A DNA stretch of 64,000 nt from Glandiceps talaboti (Eukaryota; Hemichordata; Enteropneusta; Spengelidae): NCBI RefSeq assembly GCF_964340395.1, contig NC_135556.1:3517501-3581500 (forward strand). The letters are read 5' to 3'. Of the stretch, positions 15,163 to 23,706 are shown one piece after another (position 1 is the first letter of the stretch; each line of letters begins with the position of its first letter). A model generated the notes under the pieces. That model searched no databases. It saw only the letters and a program-made list of their open reading frames with translations, and was not told the DNA's origin. The position numbers and the translations under genes are program-made.

Positions 15163-17309
15163 CACAGCCTTTCACCCACTAAATACATCTCTTCCTTACG
15201 GATGAAAAAAATGACAAATTAAAGTTACTTTTTAATATTTGGTCATTGCCCATTTGCCTATATTTTATAGTACTAAATTTAATGAAACGAATCGTAGGGG
15301 CATACATATTCGTTCCTTTACGATGAAGGGACTATTGTTTAAAATTTACATTTTCATGCAGATCACGTTTACGTGTACTTACTATCTGTATTTCAAATAC
15401 CACAAGACACATCAACATTTATCATTTCCACCAAATTGATGACAAATAGAAAATATATATTGGAAAGAATGTTCAGGAAAATCATGACAGCTGAACGGAT
15501 ATCAAAAACTAGATGATCTCACCTGCAGGAAGTCGTGTTGACAATGTGATGAATTGTGAATATCCATGGCAACAACCTGGACATCAACTTTGTTACCAAG
15601 TGTGGTGTACAATAACCAATCACAGTACACGTTAGATGGGTATCGGTTTGGGTAGTTAGGACTCTCAATTATTCCTTGTCTTGTGATGTTGGTTTCAATT
15701 AAGGTATTCTGTTCAGTTGTGTTAGTATCTTTAACTGCGCCCATAACTTCTACGGACATTCCACTACAAACACCTGTTTCATAACCAAAGAAACGCTAAG
15801 AAGGATATCCTGATCTTTATTTGTTACTGGCGTCGTAAACTATAGTACAGATAAATCTCCTAAGTTTTGCCAATTATGGAGACCAGTTTATAAATACTAA
15901 CGCTACAAAATTGTATATTTTAGCTAATTTTGACAGTGAGAAATATTATTAGTAAATCATATTTCATTGTGATTTATTCCGTCGTCTACATCTATGATGT
16001 AGTTATCGACATTACTCAATGGTTGAAACTTCAGGTCAGGCACATTTCAAGGATTGACAAGCACCAAGTTTGTTCAAGTACCCTTCACGTCTGGTATATT
16101 TCAAGGCTTGACAGATTTCTGTCATTAATTAGAGTTCGCCTGAACTTAAAAAAACTCGTCGCTGAGGGCACTCTCTAAACCACCTGTCCTTACCATTAAA
16201 ACCCTTGTGAAATATATTTACCGACTAGCCAACTTTGTAATAAGTAAATAAATCAGTGCAGAGTCAGAAATAAATAAATGTGTTAAATTCCATCATTGAT
16301 TTATCAGAATATCATTAGTATCTACAGAATGCAGTGTATCATTGAGGGGCACAAATGTTAAGAAATATTATTCTAATGAGCTATTACATGAAGTCAGCTA
16401 CTGTCTTTGTAAATGGTTTCCAATTATTTAAAACATATGTGAACATTTTGAATATTTTTGAAAGTATGAAAACTGTGCAACTAGGAAAACAGTAATGAAC
16501 TAAAATTACTGATATAAAGTATTACTAAAGGCTACTACATTAGCTTAAAAAGTTTCGCCAAGGCTATTTCTCAGTCCGGCGTACCTTTAATAGTATGATG
16601 TGACAAGAGACAGAGATGAACCCGCATAGTTGGGAGTTGACTCAAGTTCATCCAAGCAACAGTGAAATATTGTAAGTTAATTTGAAATAGCACTAAGGAA
16701 ATCTTGACCACTGTCACCCCTTTACAGTCTCATTCCAGAACATCTTGAATGTTCCACTACCAGTTCTATGACGTCACAACGTCAGTGATATACATGAAAT
16801 TACTCACCTGTATACGCAAGACTGAAACCTCCTGCCGCAATGGACTGGTCAGAATGGAAAACTATAGTTAATGTGTTTGACGAAGATATGACGTACTCTG
16901 GAGCGCTTGTGTTACAATACTGGCCTAGTTGTGTTGATGTTTGATCTGGTCCATCGTAAATCTATGGAATTAATAGGTATTATTTGGTAAGCCTGACTTG
17001 CTGAGTGAGTCCGCATCTCTGTCCATTCACTCACTCACCCACTCACTCACTCACCCACCCACCCACCCACTCCCTGATCCAAATACCCATTCAAATACCC
17101 AACCACCCGCCCAACCACCCAATCAACTACCAGATTGATCAGCCAGTGTATTGTGTAATGTAGTCAATTAGTCAACCATTATTTACTAAAATTGTAAAAT
17201 AAAGCCGACTTGCAATCAAAGACATTATTTCCACGCACACTCTTCGTATAAACGATACAACACATCGCCACTACAAAAAGACTACAACTTGTCTAAGCTA
17301 TCGAAATTG

Positions 17310-17365
<56 letters not shown>

Positions 17366-18817
17366 ACACAGACACACACACACACATAGGCACACGCACG
17401 CACGCACACTCTCTCTCTCACACACACACAAACAAACACACGCATGCACACACACACGCACGCACGCATGCATGCACACACACATACACTTACACACACA
17501 AACACACACACACACACACGCACGCACGCACGCACGCACGCACGCTTATGGTTTCTATAATACAAATAAAATGATATTCATACCTCAAAGTAGTCATAAC
17601 ATTTGCCACCTTCGGGAGGTTCCAAACTAAATGTGAGCACAGTAAGAGAAACCACACTTCCTTTTGACACAATAATATTCCACATACAGTCTTGACCAGT
17701 TGGATAATGACCACTACCTAGATCTGGACTATGAATAAACCCACTCCAATCAATAACATTGCCATCCTCAGCATAGCAAGCACCGTCTGTAAATTAGATA
17801 AGTCGTTGATCTGTTTGAGTTTGTAGGCTCAATAAGACTACATACTAAGTTAATCACCGACATTAACATTGACTGGGATACGTTTTTTTCTATTTAAGGT
17901 AAAAGCTTATAAACTCAGCTTGTGCCACTTTAAGACCTAAACAAATAATTGTTTGGTTCCAGTTACCCGACTCCATCTAGTTTTTCACTGTCGACCCTAA
18001 ACTTCTTTTTACGTATTCGAGAAAGAAAATAAGAAAATCGCGAAAATTGTGGAGTCTTGGGAGAAATAGTGGATGCGGAAACTGTGAAAAGCAATATAAA
18101 ACTGTTCTTCCAAAGTTTTCTTCCAATCTGTAATGGCTGCACATCTGGTGAGAAGAAACCAATAACACAGAGACCATATGGAAAACAACGGAAAACATAA
18201 CTACCTGAACTAGACACTCACATCTGAAGAAAAAAATATCAAAAAAATAAAATAAAAAATCTACCTACCTATTCTAACGTTGAGCGTAATCGAAACCACA
18301 CAATTTTCTTTAGGCCTAACTAAATACATAGCAGACACTTTGGAAGCAATGATTGTAATATCTTTATTGTGTTGCGCGCGATGATCTTAAAAGTTTAGTG
18401 ATATTTATATCTTGCGATCGCCTAATCGAAAATACGAGCTCTTACTAATGAAATTCTCTGTGTTATCCACAGGTTACACGATGAAATAAATTGTTTCTCT
18501 CCTGTTTTCATTTGCTTCGTTGTTATTTTTTCGCTCTTTCTTTAAATAAGCTTATATGAATAATCTCATCAGTACACTGTAAACACACACGTTGTGAACG
18601 TAACACATGTGTAGCAGAAATATACATATTAAAATAATAGACAAATACTTTAAATGTTCATTTTTTGGTAAATACTAACACTCATATAAAATTTAAAAAT
18701 CTGAAAATCTGATAGACCGAAGTATTCGCTTAAGTACTGAAATAATGCTTTGAACTTACCAACAGGCTGGAAGGGGTAGAATATACAGATAACTGTGAAA
18801 AGAACCGATGTATACAT
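824..18817 (-). CDS. Adhesion-GPCR-like gene, N-terminal half (signal peptide-CUB-CUB-EGF-EGF-EGF-HormR-GAIN), 5' complete, 3' off window
   Basis: Eleven exons were assembled by hand on the minus strand: 18760-18817, 17584-17786, 16808-16961, 15523-15773, 13584-13746, 12911-13138, 8954-9073, 8292-8408, 4559-4671, 3404-3619, 824-895. Every junction is GT-AG and the phases agree throughout (1,0,1,0,1,1,1,1,0,0), giving 565 codons without a stop. The predicted protein starts with a hydrophobic signal peptide, then CUB1 (about 23-138), CUB2 (141-276), three EGF modules (278-392, two or three calcium-binding), a hormone-receptor (HormR) domain (393-462) and the start of a GAIN-like domain (465-565). 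In adhesion GPCRs this extracellular part is followed by a GPS cleavage site and seven transmembrane helices; those would lie left of this window and are inferred. Introns are 0.4-4 kb and rich in minisatellites. Alternative: a secreted CUB/EGF/HormR protein lacking 7TM. Confidence 0.82.
925..3030. repeat. 43-bp minisatellite, about 49 copies
   Basis: The unit is close to gacgtattgtaataatgtaa plus ctagaaataatgacagtgta plus tta. Copies differ mainly at the 'agtgtatta/aatatatta/aataaatta' end and by small deletions. The array fills most of the intron between exons 10 and 11 of the aGPCR-like gene. It is AT-rich and full of stops in all frames. Confidence 0.95.
3404..3619 (-). CDS. aGPCR-like gene, exon 10: GAIN-domain helical start
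   Basis: Encodes 72 codons from [20 protein letters not shown] through [14 protein letters not shown] to [10 protein letters not shown]. The amphipathic-helix pattern 'L..I......D......ILE.I.' resembles GAIN subdomain A of adhesion GPCRs. Acceptor gtacag, donor AAG|GTTTGA, both phase 0. An Asn-linked glycosylation site (NIT) is present. No enzyme motif is seen. Confidence 0.72.
3935..4332. repeat. (ACAAC)n pentanucleotide microsatellite with 'actgcataac' interruptions
   Basis: About 400 bp of acaac units, preceded by (AGGCA)n at about 3945-3966 and broken by actgcataac and acagc variants. All frames without stops here are Cys/Val/Leu or Gln/His/Asn repeats and are not genes. It lies in the intron between exons 9 and 10. 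Confidence 0.95.
4374..4556. repeat. Dispersed repeat family B, copy 1
   Basis: Shares 'ttctggtcagcgc', 'ttcagtctgcagat', 'ctccctac' or 'ttccctac', 'gtgaagac' and 'aatcatga' with 14,556-14,745 in the same order and orientation. Both copies sit close to transcribed exons on the opposite strand. It looks like a SINE or a MITE fragment; no terminal inverted repeats were found. Confidence 0.6.
4559..4671 (-). CDS. aGPCR-like gene, exon 9: second half of HormR domain
   Basis: A 113-nt exon found by looking for the missing phase 1-to-0 link. It encodes [12 protein letters not shown], then [15 protein letters not shown] and LLRDK. 'G.A.R.C....W....D.S.C' is the conserved end of HormR. Acceptor tttctttacccag, donor AAG|GTAAAC. 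It lies between the CAACA repeat and the TATG/GT repeats. Confidence 0.8.
4782..4990. repeat. Compound microsatellite (TATG)n-(GTAG)n-(GT/GCGT)n
   Basis: Three adjacent simple repeats, about 210 bp in total, inside the intron between exons 8 and 9. Open frames across it are artefacts. Confidence 0.95.
5398..8075. repeat. 29-bp minisatellite, about 92 copies, with a 1,292-bp higher-order duplication
   Basis: The unit reads ggtaatatcatagttggtgg plus agggtctat. Variant units (tcatatatagatgg; aatcatatagttgg; tctaaggtaatc; gttggcggag; atgataatat) recur in the same order exactly 1,292 bp apart: 5,571 and 6,863; 5,851 and 7,143; 6,309 and 7,601. About half the array is therefore a block duplication of the other half. 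It lies in the intron between exons 8 and 9. Confidence 0.95.
8292..8408 (-). CDS. aGPCR-like gene, exon 8: first half of HormR domain
   Basis: Encodes [20 protein letters not shown] and then [12 protein letters not shown]. The order Cys, Trp-x-x-Thr, Gly, 'PCP.G..G' matches the hormone-receptor domain (HRM/HormR) found in adhesion and secretin-type GPCRs. Acceptor ttttcgtag, donor CTGG|GTAGGT, phase 1-1. The donor choice is confirmed by the next exon completing the domain in frame. Confidence 0.78.
8954..9073 (-). CDS. aGPCR-like gene, exon 7: EGF3 (calcium-binding)
   Basis: A 120-nt, phase 1-1 exon too short to show up as a long reading frame. It encodes [18 protein letters not shown] followed by [12 protein letters not shown]: six cysteines, calcium-binding consensus D-I-D-E-C and an aromatic residue before the fifth Cys. 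The acceptor is ttatcctaag; the donor is CAC|GTAAGT. Confidence 0.85.
9100..10030. other. Intron with C-tract dispersed repeat, no exon found
   Basis: Part of the 3.8-kb intron between EGF3 and EGF1-2. Two stretches (9,110-9,210 and 9,800-9,940) are rich in C-tracts with 'gtgaacccc' and 'ctccctaatg', a pattern repeated at 22,580-22,720 and 63,735-63,790. No splice-bounded coding segment is visible. Confidence 0.5.
10040..10346 (+). mobile_element. tRNA-derived SINE with (TTA)n tail
   Basis: A box-B-like ggttagagcccc at about 10,069 is followed by a body containing 'ttgaggaagtataaaggg' and 'taaagcactatataaaaact'. It then runs into (ATT/TTA)n at 10,295-10,346. A tRNA-like head, a body ending 'gtaaagcactatataaa' and a trinucleotide tail are typical of animal SINEs mobilised by L2/CR1-type LINEs. 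The box A part is degraded. Confidence 0.6.
11440..11525. repeat. (TTTG)n-(TTTA)n-(TCTA)n microsatellite
   Basis: Simple tetranucleotide tracts inside the same intron; nothing else is recognised around it. Confidence 0.9.
12215..12620. repeat. Two tandem related units carrying 'GGTTACCATGGCAAC'
   Basis: Units starting near 12,215 and 12,535 share 'cataatatgg' or 'catattatgg', 'ggttaccatggcaac', 'gatgttcat' and 'cttttttgaact'. Between them, at 12,401, lies the perfect palindrome gtttccatggaaac. These words match the X-box bound by RFX factors (GTTRCCATGGYAAC). They may be regulatory or simply part of an old repeat. Confidence 0.5.
12911..13138 (-). CDS. aGPCR-like gene, exon 6: EGF1 and EGF2
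   Basis: A 228-nt, phase 1-1 exon encoding two EGF modules in tandem. EGF1 runs [12 protein letters not shown] to [13 protein letters not shown]2 starts [17 protein letters not shown] and ends [10 protein letters not shown]. Each has six cysteines. The NIDEC start of EGF2 plus its internal 'DGINTYSC' matches the calcium-binding EGF consensus. Confidence 0.9.
13584..13746 (-). CDS. aGPCR-like gene, exon 5: second half of CUB2
   Basis: Encodes [20 protein letters not shown], then [20 protein letters not shown] and LLYSASG. This is the C-terminal CUB half with the fourth Cys and the 'F.S.....GF...Y' pattern. The acceptor side abuts a 28-bp minisatellite with almost no spacer (see 13,748-14,168). 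Confidence 0.82.
13748..14168. repeat. 28-bp minisatellite, about 15 copies, abutting an exon
   Basis: The unit is atgtatggtgacataatgtc plus tttatcaa, with g/c and c/t variants. The array begins right at the polypyrimidine side of the acceptor of exon 5 (exon edge 13,746), so the first copy overlaps the 3' end of the intron on the minus strand. Confidence 0.95.
14556..15160. repeat. Dispersed repeat family B, copy 2, ending in (GACA)n(CA)n
   Basis: 14,556-14,745 matches 4,374-4,556. The segment continues to 'tttagccagccgttttgtag' and ends in (GACA)n at 15,065-15,115 and (CA)n at 15,116-15,159. A body ending in a GACA tract recurs elsewhere in this window (33,440-33,595; 42,553-42,740). Confidence 0.6.
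15523..15773 (-). CDS. aGPCR-like gene, exon 4: linker and first half of CUB2
   Basis: Encodes [12 protein letters not shown] and a Thr/Asn-rich linker. It then carries [20 protein letters not shown] (textbook CUB start) and HCQHDFLQ, ending in phase 0 at CAG|GTGAGA. The acceptor is ttatgaaacag. Several N-x-T/S sites suggest an extracellular location. Confidence 0.85.
16808..16961 (-). CDS. aGPCR-like gene, exon 3: second half of CUB1
   Basis: Begins IYDGPDQTS and continues through QYCNTSAP to [14 protein letters not shown]. These are the second-half CUB hallmarks (YDG, the Cys of 'G..C', and 'F.SD.S....GF...Y'). Joined to exon 2 it gives one complete CUB domain with four cysteines. Confidence 0.85.
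16985..17130. repeat. (CTCA)n/(CCCA)n microsatellite
   Basis: Degenerate tetranucleotide tract in the intron between exons 2 and 3. Confidence 0.85.
17310..17545. repeat. (CA)n/(GCAC)n microsatellite
   Basis: About 235 bp of CA with CGCA and CTCT interruptions, ending about 40 bp from exon 2 of the aGPCR-like gene. The Thr/His and Cys/Val frames are artefacts. Confidence 0.95.
17584..17786 (-). CDS. aGPCR-like gene, exon 2: first half of CUB1
   Basis: Encodes 67 codons with CUB features: [21 protein letters not shown] (the 'G.I.SP....YP....C.W' signature) and the CYDYFE stretch that leads into the conserved 'YDG' of the next exon. The acceptor is tttacag, the donor GAG|GTATGA, and the exit phase is 0. 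A long CA/CG-rich microsatellite lies immediately downstream in the intron. Confidence 0.85.
18150..18310. repeat. Dispersed repeat, copy 2 (partner of 1-180)
   Basis: Same family and orientation as the left edge of the window, 18 kb away, inside intron 1 of the aGPCR-like gene. Confidence 0.6.
18760..18817 (-). CDS. aGPCR-like gene, exon 1: start codon and signal peptide
   Basis: ATG at 18815-18817 is followed by 19 codons, [19 protein letters not shown], a typical hydrophobic signal peptide. The exon ends in phase 1 at a good donor (G|GTAAGT). The next exon completes a GAC codon and opens directly into CUB1. I take this ATG because it gives a signal peptide in phase with the downstream CUB; no in-frame extension was needed. 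Confidence 0.75.
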
Positions 18818-18830
18818 GATCCTTAACACT

Positions 18831-18962
18831 ATATAGGCCTGCCACCACTTCAGTCTCAGCCTTGTACACTATAGGCCTGCCACCACTTCAGTCTCAGCCT
18901 TGTACAGTATAGGCCTGCCACCACTTCAGTCTCAGCCTTGTACACTATAGGCCTGCCACTAC
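18831..18962. repeat. 38-bp tandem repeat, about 3.5 copies, just upstream of the aGPCR start
   Basis: The unit is tataggcctgccaccacttc plus agtctcagccttgtacac. It starts 14 bp upstream of the ATG of the minus-strand gene, so it would lie in its 5' UTR or core promoter. Confidence 0.9.
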
Positions 18963-20147
18963 TTGATTCACTCTGCTCCCTAACACTAGTTATTGAATTA
19001 TCTGTTACATAAATACGAAAATAATGAATACATGGGTTGTTTTTAGATTCTTTTGTCGTAGCACATGTTTTATCACATTCATTAAACATTTATAAAGTGT
19101 TTAGTTTGGTGAAAAGATACAACGAGAGTGCCGGAAGAGGCCCATGCAGGTGATAGATTTAATATCGAAATATTTGCTACAACGATTATGTTCTGTTTTA
19201 CATTATGGGATGACCATGCTGGTTATAGTACAATATAAATATAAAGTGAAAGTTATGATTACAAGAAACTAAAACAATGTGTTGAAAGGCAAACTTATGC
19301 GAATTGCGCTAACTTCGTTATGATGTATCGATGTATGGATAGCTAGATGTCTTTCGGTCGTTTCCCCTTAAAAAACAAATACCCATATGTAAAGATGAAC
19401 ACACATGTCGAATTAACACCATATGCAAACACAATTGATTTATTGTCATTCGAAATCTACTAAGTAAGGAAATTGCATTAATTATACATTGCATGATTGT
19501 TACAGTAGTAGACTTTCTTTATATAAACATGAAATATTTGAGCATTCAATCACTTGCCTTCTCGAATTTTCGAGCCAGTGCCTGAACCAGAAGAAGTTTG
19601 CAAATTACACATACAATTTTTAGAATTGTTTAAAATTGTTGGCAGAACTAATTGGTCGAAGTCATGTGATGACTTCAGAACTTGATAATTGTTCACACAT
19701 TATTAGATACAAATAAATAAACCACCATAAAAGTATGACCACGTGTATAACCGTGTTGCCACGGTTCATACTTAAATATTTTCTACTGATACATATATCA
19801 GTGTGACTATAACTAAATCGTTAACTTACATTATGTAAGTCTTTCCTCTATTGCCTTTGCCTATGTTGAGCTGTATTTGCAGAAATATGACAAATCATGA
19901 AATACGATATATAACGGCGGAAAAAAATGTAATATCAACTTCTGGATTCCAGGCATGCATCGTCAAGTAAATAACAAAAATACACAAAGACATGAAAATA
20001 AAAAAAATGAAATAGTAGTGGTGGATCACTAGCTGAAAACCGACTTGATGCCATCTAAGTCTGTGGCTCCAAAGTCTTCTTCTCAAGGGCATATATTTTG
20101 TTTACATTTAGCTCAGCTTTTCAATTTTTTATCATAACAGACCACGA
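18963..20147. other. Intergenic, nothing recognised
   Basis: AT-rich DNA upstream of the aGPCR-like gene. No repeat, RNA gene or coding segment could be supported. Any promoter of the minus-strand gene would lie here, but no TATA-type signal stands out. Confidence 0.5.
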
Positions 20148-20737
20148 GATGTGATTGTGTTATGTACTTGTAACTTGGACAATGGACAGTACGAGGACAA
20201 GATGTGATTGTGTTATGTACTTGTAACTTGGACAATGGACAGTACGAGGACAAGATGTGATTGTGTTATGTTCTTGTAACTTGGACAATGGACAGTACGA
20301 GGACAAGATGTGATTGTGTTATGTACTTGTAACTTGGACAATGGACAGTACGAGGACAAGATGTGATTGTGTTATGTACTTGTAACTTGGACAATGGACA
20401 GTACGAGGACAAGATGTGATTGTGTTATGTACTTGTAACTTGGACAATGGACAGTACGAGGACAAGATGTGATTGTGTTATGTACTTGTAACTTGGACAA
20501 TGGACAGTACGAGGACAAGATGTGATTGTGTTATGTACTTGTAACTTGGACAATGGACAGTACGAGGACAAGATGTGATTGTGTTATGTACTTGTAACTT
20601 GGACAATGGACAGTACGAGGACAAGATGTGATTGTGTTATGTACTTGTAACTTGGACAATGGACAGTACGAGGACAAGATGTGATTGTGTTATGTACTTG
20701 TAACTTGGACAATGGACAGTACGAGGACAAGATGTGA
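20148..20737. repeat. 53-bp minisatellite, 11 copies, nearly identical
   Basis: The unit starts gatgtgattgtgttatgtac and ends agtacgaggacaa. Copies are almost perfect (one 'gttc' variant near 20,270), implying recent amplification. It lies in intergenic DNA. Confidence 0.97.
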
Positions 20738-21424
20738 TCTACACAAATCGAAATCTGGAAATGTGTTGTACAAATGATAACATGAAATGTTGGTAAACAT
20801 TGAATTCTAAACCTTGATTACGAATACTAGTATACCAAATTGGTACAGTCACATACTTCAACCATGGTTTTAATACAAATGCCACAAAAATAATCGATAT
20901 CTTACCTGGACTTTCTCTGAAGACGAAAACTAGTAATAGACAGCGTGATACATGAGTCGTTTTGTATCACAAATTCTATTAACACTGCGCACATAGGAAA
21001 GTGTTGTGGGGTTGAAATAATGAAAGTCAGAATTTTAGTCAATCTGTAGTGAGGAGGAAATAACCATACGACCGGAAATGTTTTCCTGGTGCACCTGCTC
21101 AGGCCTTATGAATATTAATGAATGCATTATTGCCATAGTACTACACTACCGAGAATTAATTAAATCTGAATAGAGTTTATCCATCATTTAGATTATTAAT
21201 TTTCGAACACTTGAATCATGCCCTCAACGACAAGACTATGAAATAGACATTCGTACAGAATTGAAATTGACTTACAGTGTTATGAAAGATACATGTTATA
21301 TTATTCACCTCACTGAATATTTTCAGACATTGGCTACCCGCAGAACTACCAATTCTCATAGAGAAATAATGTAGAAATAAAATAGGAATGTGTTCACGAC
21401 GTATTTGTAATGAGTTGAATAATT

Positions 21425-22030
21425 TTTTACTCTTAATAGGCAATTTTGAGACTATTAAGACACTTTCAGGCAATAATTTCCAAGCTTTACAAGACAGCAC
21501 CAACATGTAAACAGCAACTTTAGATACAAATGTAGGGTTGACATAATTTTTCAAATTAGGTTTGATAGCATCATGACAATAAGAGATAGGGGAAAGATCT
21601 TAAGATTGGGATATGTCCACCTCTTGCGTGCGTGCGTGCGTGTGTGTGTGGGGGGGGGGGGGGTCCTGGACGGTTTTTTTACTCTTAAAGCCAATTTTAG
21701 GCTATTCAGACACTTTCAGGCATTAATTTCCAAGATGTATAATAAAGTTGAATAGCATCTTGACAATAAGAGTTAGGGGAAAGAGTTTGAGACTGGGATA
21801 AATTATGTCCACCTGTTGTGTGTGTGTGTGTGTGTGTGTGTGGGGGGGGGGTTCTAGGTGGTCTCCCCCTAGAAGTTCTAAAGGTTATTTTAGTCTTGAA
21901 GCCCCATTTTTAAGGGTGTGTGTGCGTGTCTTGTTTTTTTTTTTATGTTTCTATTAAGCTAAGTTTTAAATTACTCATAGCCTTTGAGGTAATATTTCCA
22001 AGCTTCGAAAAGCTAAAGTAAATGTAAGAT
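21425..22030. repeat. Diverged tandem triplication with G-tracts
   Basis: Three related segments start near 21,425, 21,680 and 21,890. They share 'ttactctta', 'cagacactttcaggca', 'taatttccaag', 'tgacaataagag', 'gggaaagat' and a GT tract that runs into a G homopolymer (21,648-21,662; 21,842-21,850). No gene is seen in 20,738-22,560. Confidence 0.65.
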
Positions 22031-22559
22031 ATAAACGAGTTTCCCTTGTAACATAAAAATGGGGCCGTATCATTGGTATAGGGGCATAACTATTGCATGT
22101 ATAGTAAAATCACTGGTATGTTAGAGAACTTTAGGTGGTCATACCTAGTGTATAATAGCCAGCTGGAATCTGATGAGATGTGGTGATTTGTAGTGTCGAT
22201 ACATGTAGTGTCAGAAATAGAGAAATAGAAAGTGTACTAATCCCTTCTGACAAGTTCATACTGAAGAGTAGAACAATTTAGATTAACCTCGTTATAACTA
22301 TCTACCATTACGAAACTTTCAAGTTCACTTTTGCCTCAAAGTGCAATATAAGTGAAGAATTGATTGTGAAACAGCCAAGTATTTACATGCCATGTTCTGT
22401 AACTAGTGTGATAGAAAGGTAATACATGTATATCATATGTATATGTATAGTTATGTTTGAACTCCTGCATGAAGTAATATTAAAGAATTTATGTAAGACA
22501 GTAACAAGAACAAATATTTACATGTACCACATTTCAGACAAGGATATATGCCATTGTTG

Positions 22560-22720
22560 AGAAGGATTTTTCTCCTAACAATCGAAAACACAATGATGCC
22601 CCCCCCTTAATCCACAGTTTTCAAAAAAGCATGACCCTACTACCAATTTCAAAAACAGGGTGAACTCCCCTACCAATCCCCCCCCCCGCCGAAGAAACTG
22701 ACCGGTCCCTAAGGCATATG
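22560..22720. repeat. C-tract dispersed repeat
   Basis: Contains two C homopolymers, 'gggtgaactcccc' and 'accggtccctaaggcatat'. It resembles 9,800-9,940 and 63,735-63,790, and more loosely 32,620-32,800 and 41,890-41,930. Confidence 0.5.
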
Positions 22721-22734
22721 ACACGCCCGTGTGA

Positions 22735-23706
22735 AAAAACGACACACATAAGGCAAATGATACAAATCTCAAAATAAATGACACACATAAGGCAAATAAT
22801 GCATGTATGGAAGTAAATGACACACACATAAGGCAAATGATGCATGAATGGAAGTAAATTACACACATATAAGACAAATGATGCACGTATGGAAGTAAAT
22901 GACACACACATAAGGCAAATAATGCATGTATGGAAGTAAATGACACACACATAAGGCAAATAATGCATGTATGGAAGTAAATGACACACACATAAGGCAA
23001 ATGATGCATGTATGGAAGTAAATGACACACATAAGGCAAATGATGCATGTATGGAAGTAAATGACACACATAAGGCAAATGATGCATGTATGGAAGTAAA
23101 TTACACACATATAAGACAAATGATGCACGTATGGAAGTAAATTACACACACATAAGAGAAATTATGCATGTATGGAAGTAAATTACACACACATAAGGCA
23201 TATAATGCATGTATGGAAGTCAATTACACACACATAAGAGAAATTATGCATGTATGGAAGTAAATTACACACACATAACGCAAATAATGCATGTATGGAA
23301 GTAAATTACACACACATAAGGCAAATAAAGCATGTATGGAAGTAAATGACACACACATAAGGCAAATGATGCATGTATGGAAGTAAATTACACACACATA
23401 AGAGAAATTATGCATGTATGGAAGTAAATTACACACACATAAGGCATATAATGCATGTATGGAAGTCAATTACACACACATAAGAGAAATTATGCATGTA
23501 TGGAAGTAAATGACACACACATAAGGCAAATAATGCATGTATGGAAGTAAATGACACACATATAAGGCAAATTATGCATGTATGGAAGTAAATGACACAC
23601 ACATATGGCAAATAATGCACGTATGGAAGTAAATTACACACATATAAGGCAAATTGAAATGATGCGTGTATGGAAGTAAATTACACACACAAAAGACAAA
23701 TGATGC
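22735..23706. repeat. About 41-bp minisatellite, left part
   Basis: The unit is close to cacacacataaggcaaatga plus tgcatgtatggaagtaaatg. About 24 copies run up to an inserted element at 23,707 and resume at 25,611 in register. The Cys/Ile/His-rich frames on the minus strand are translations of the repeat. Confidence 0.95.

Noticed and set aside
21216-21554. 112-codon minus-strand frame
   Set aside because: Part of it repeats in the diverged triplication at 21,425-22,030, and no domain or splice signal supports it.
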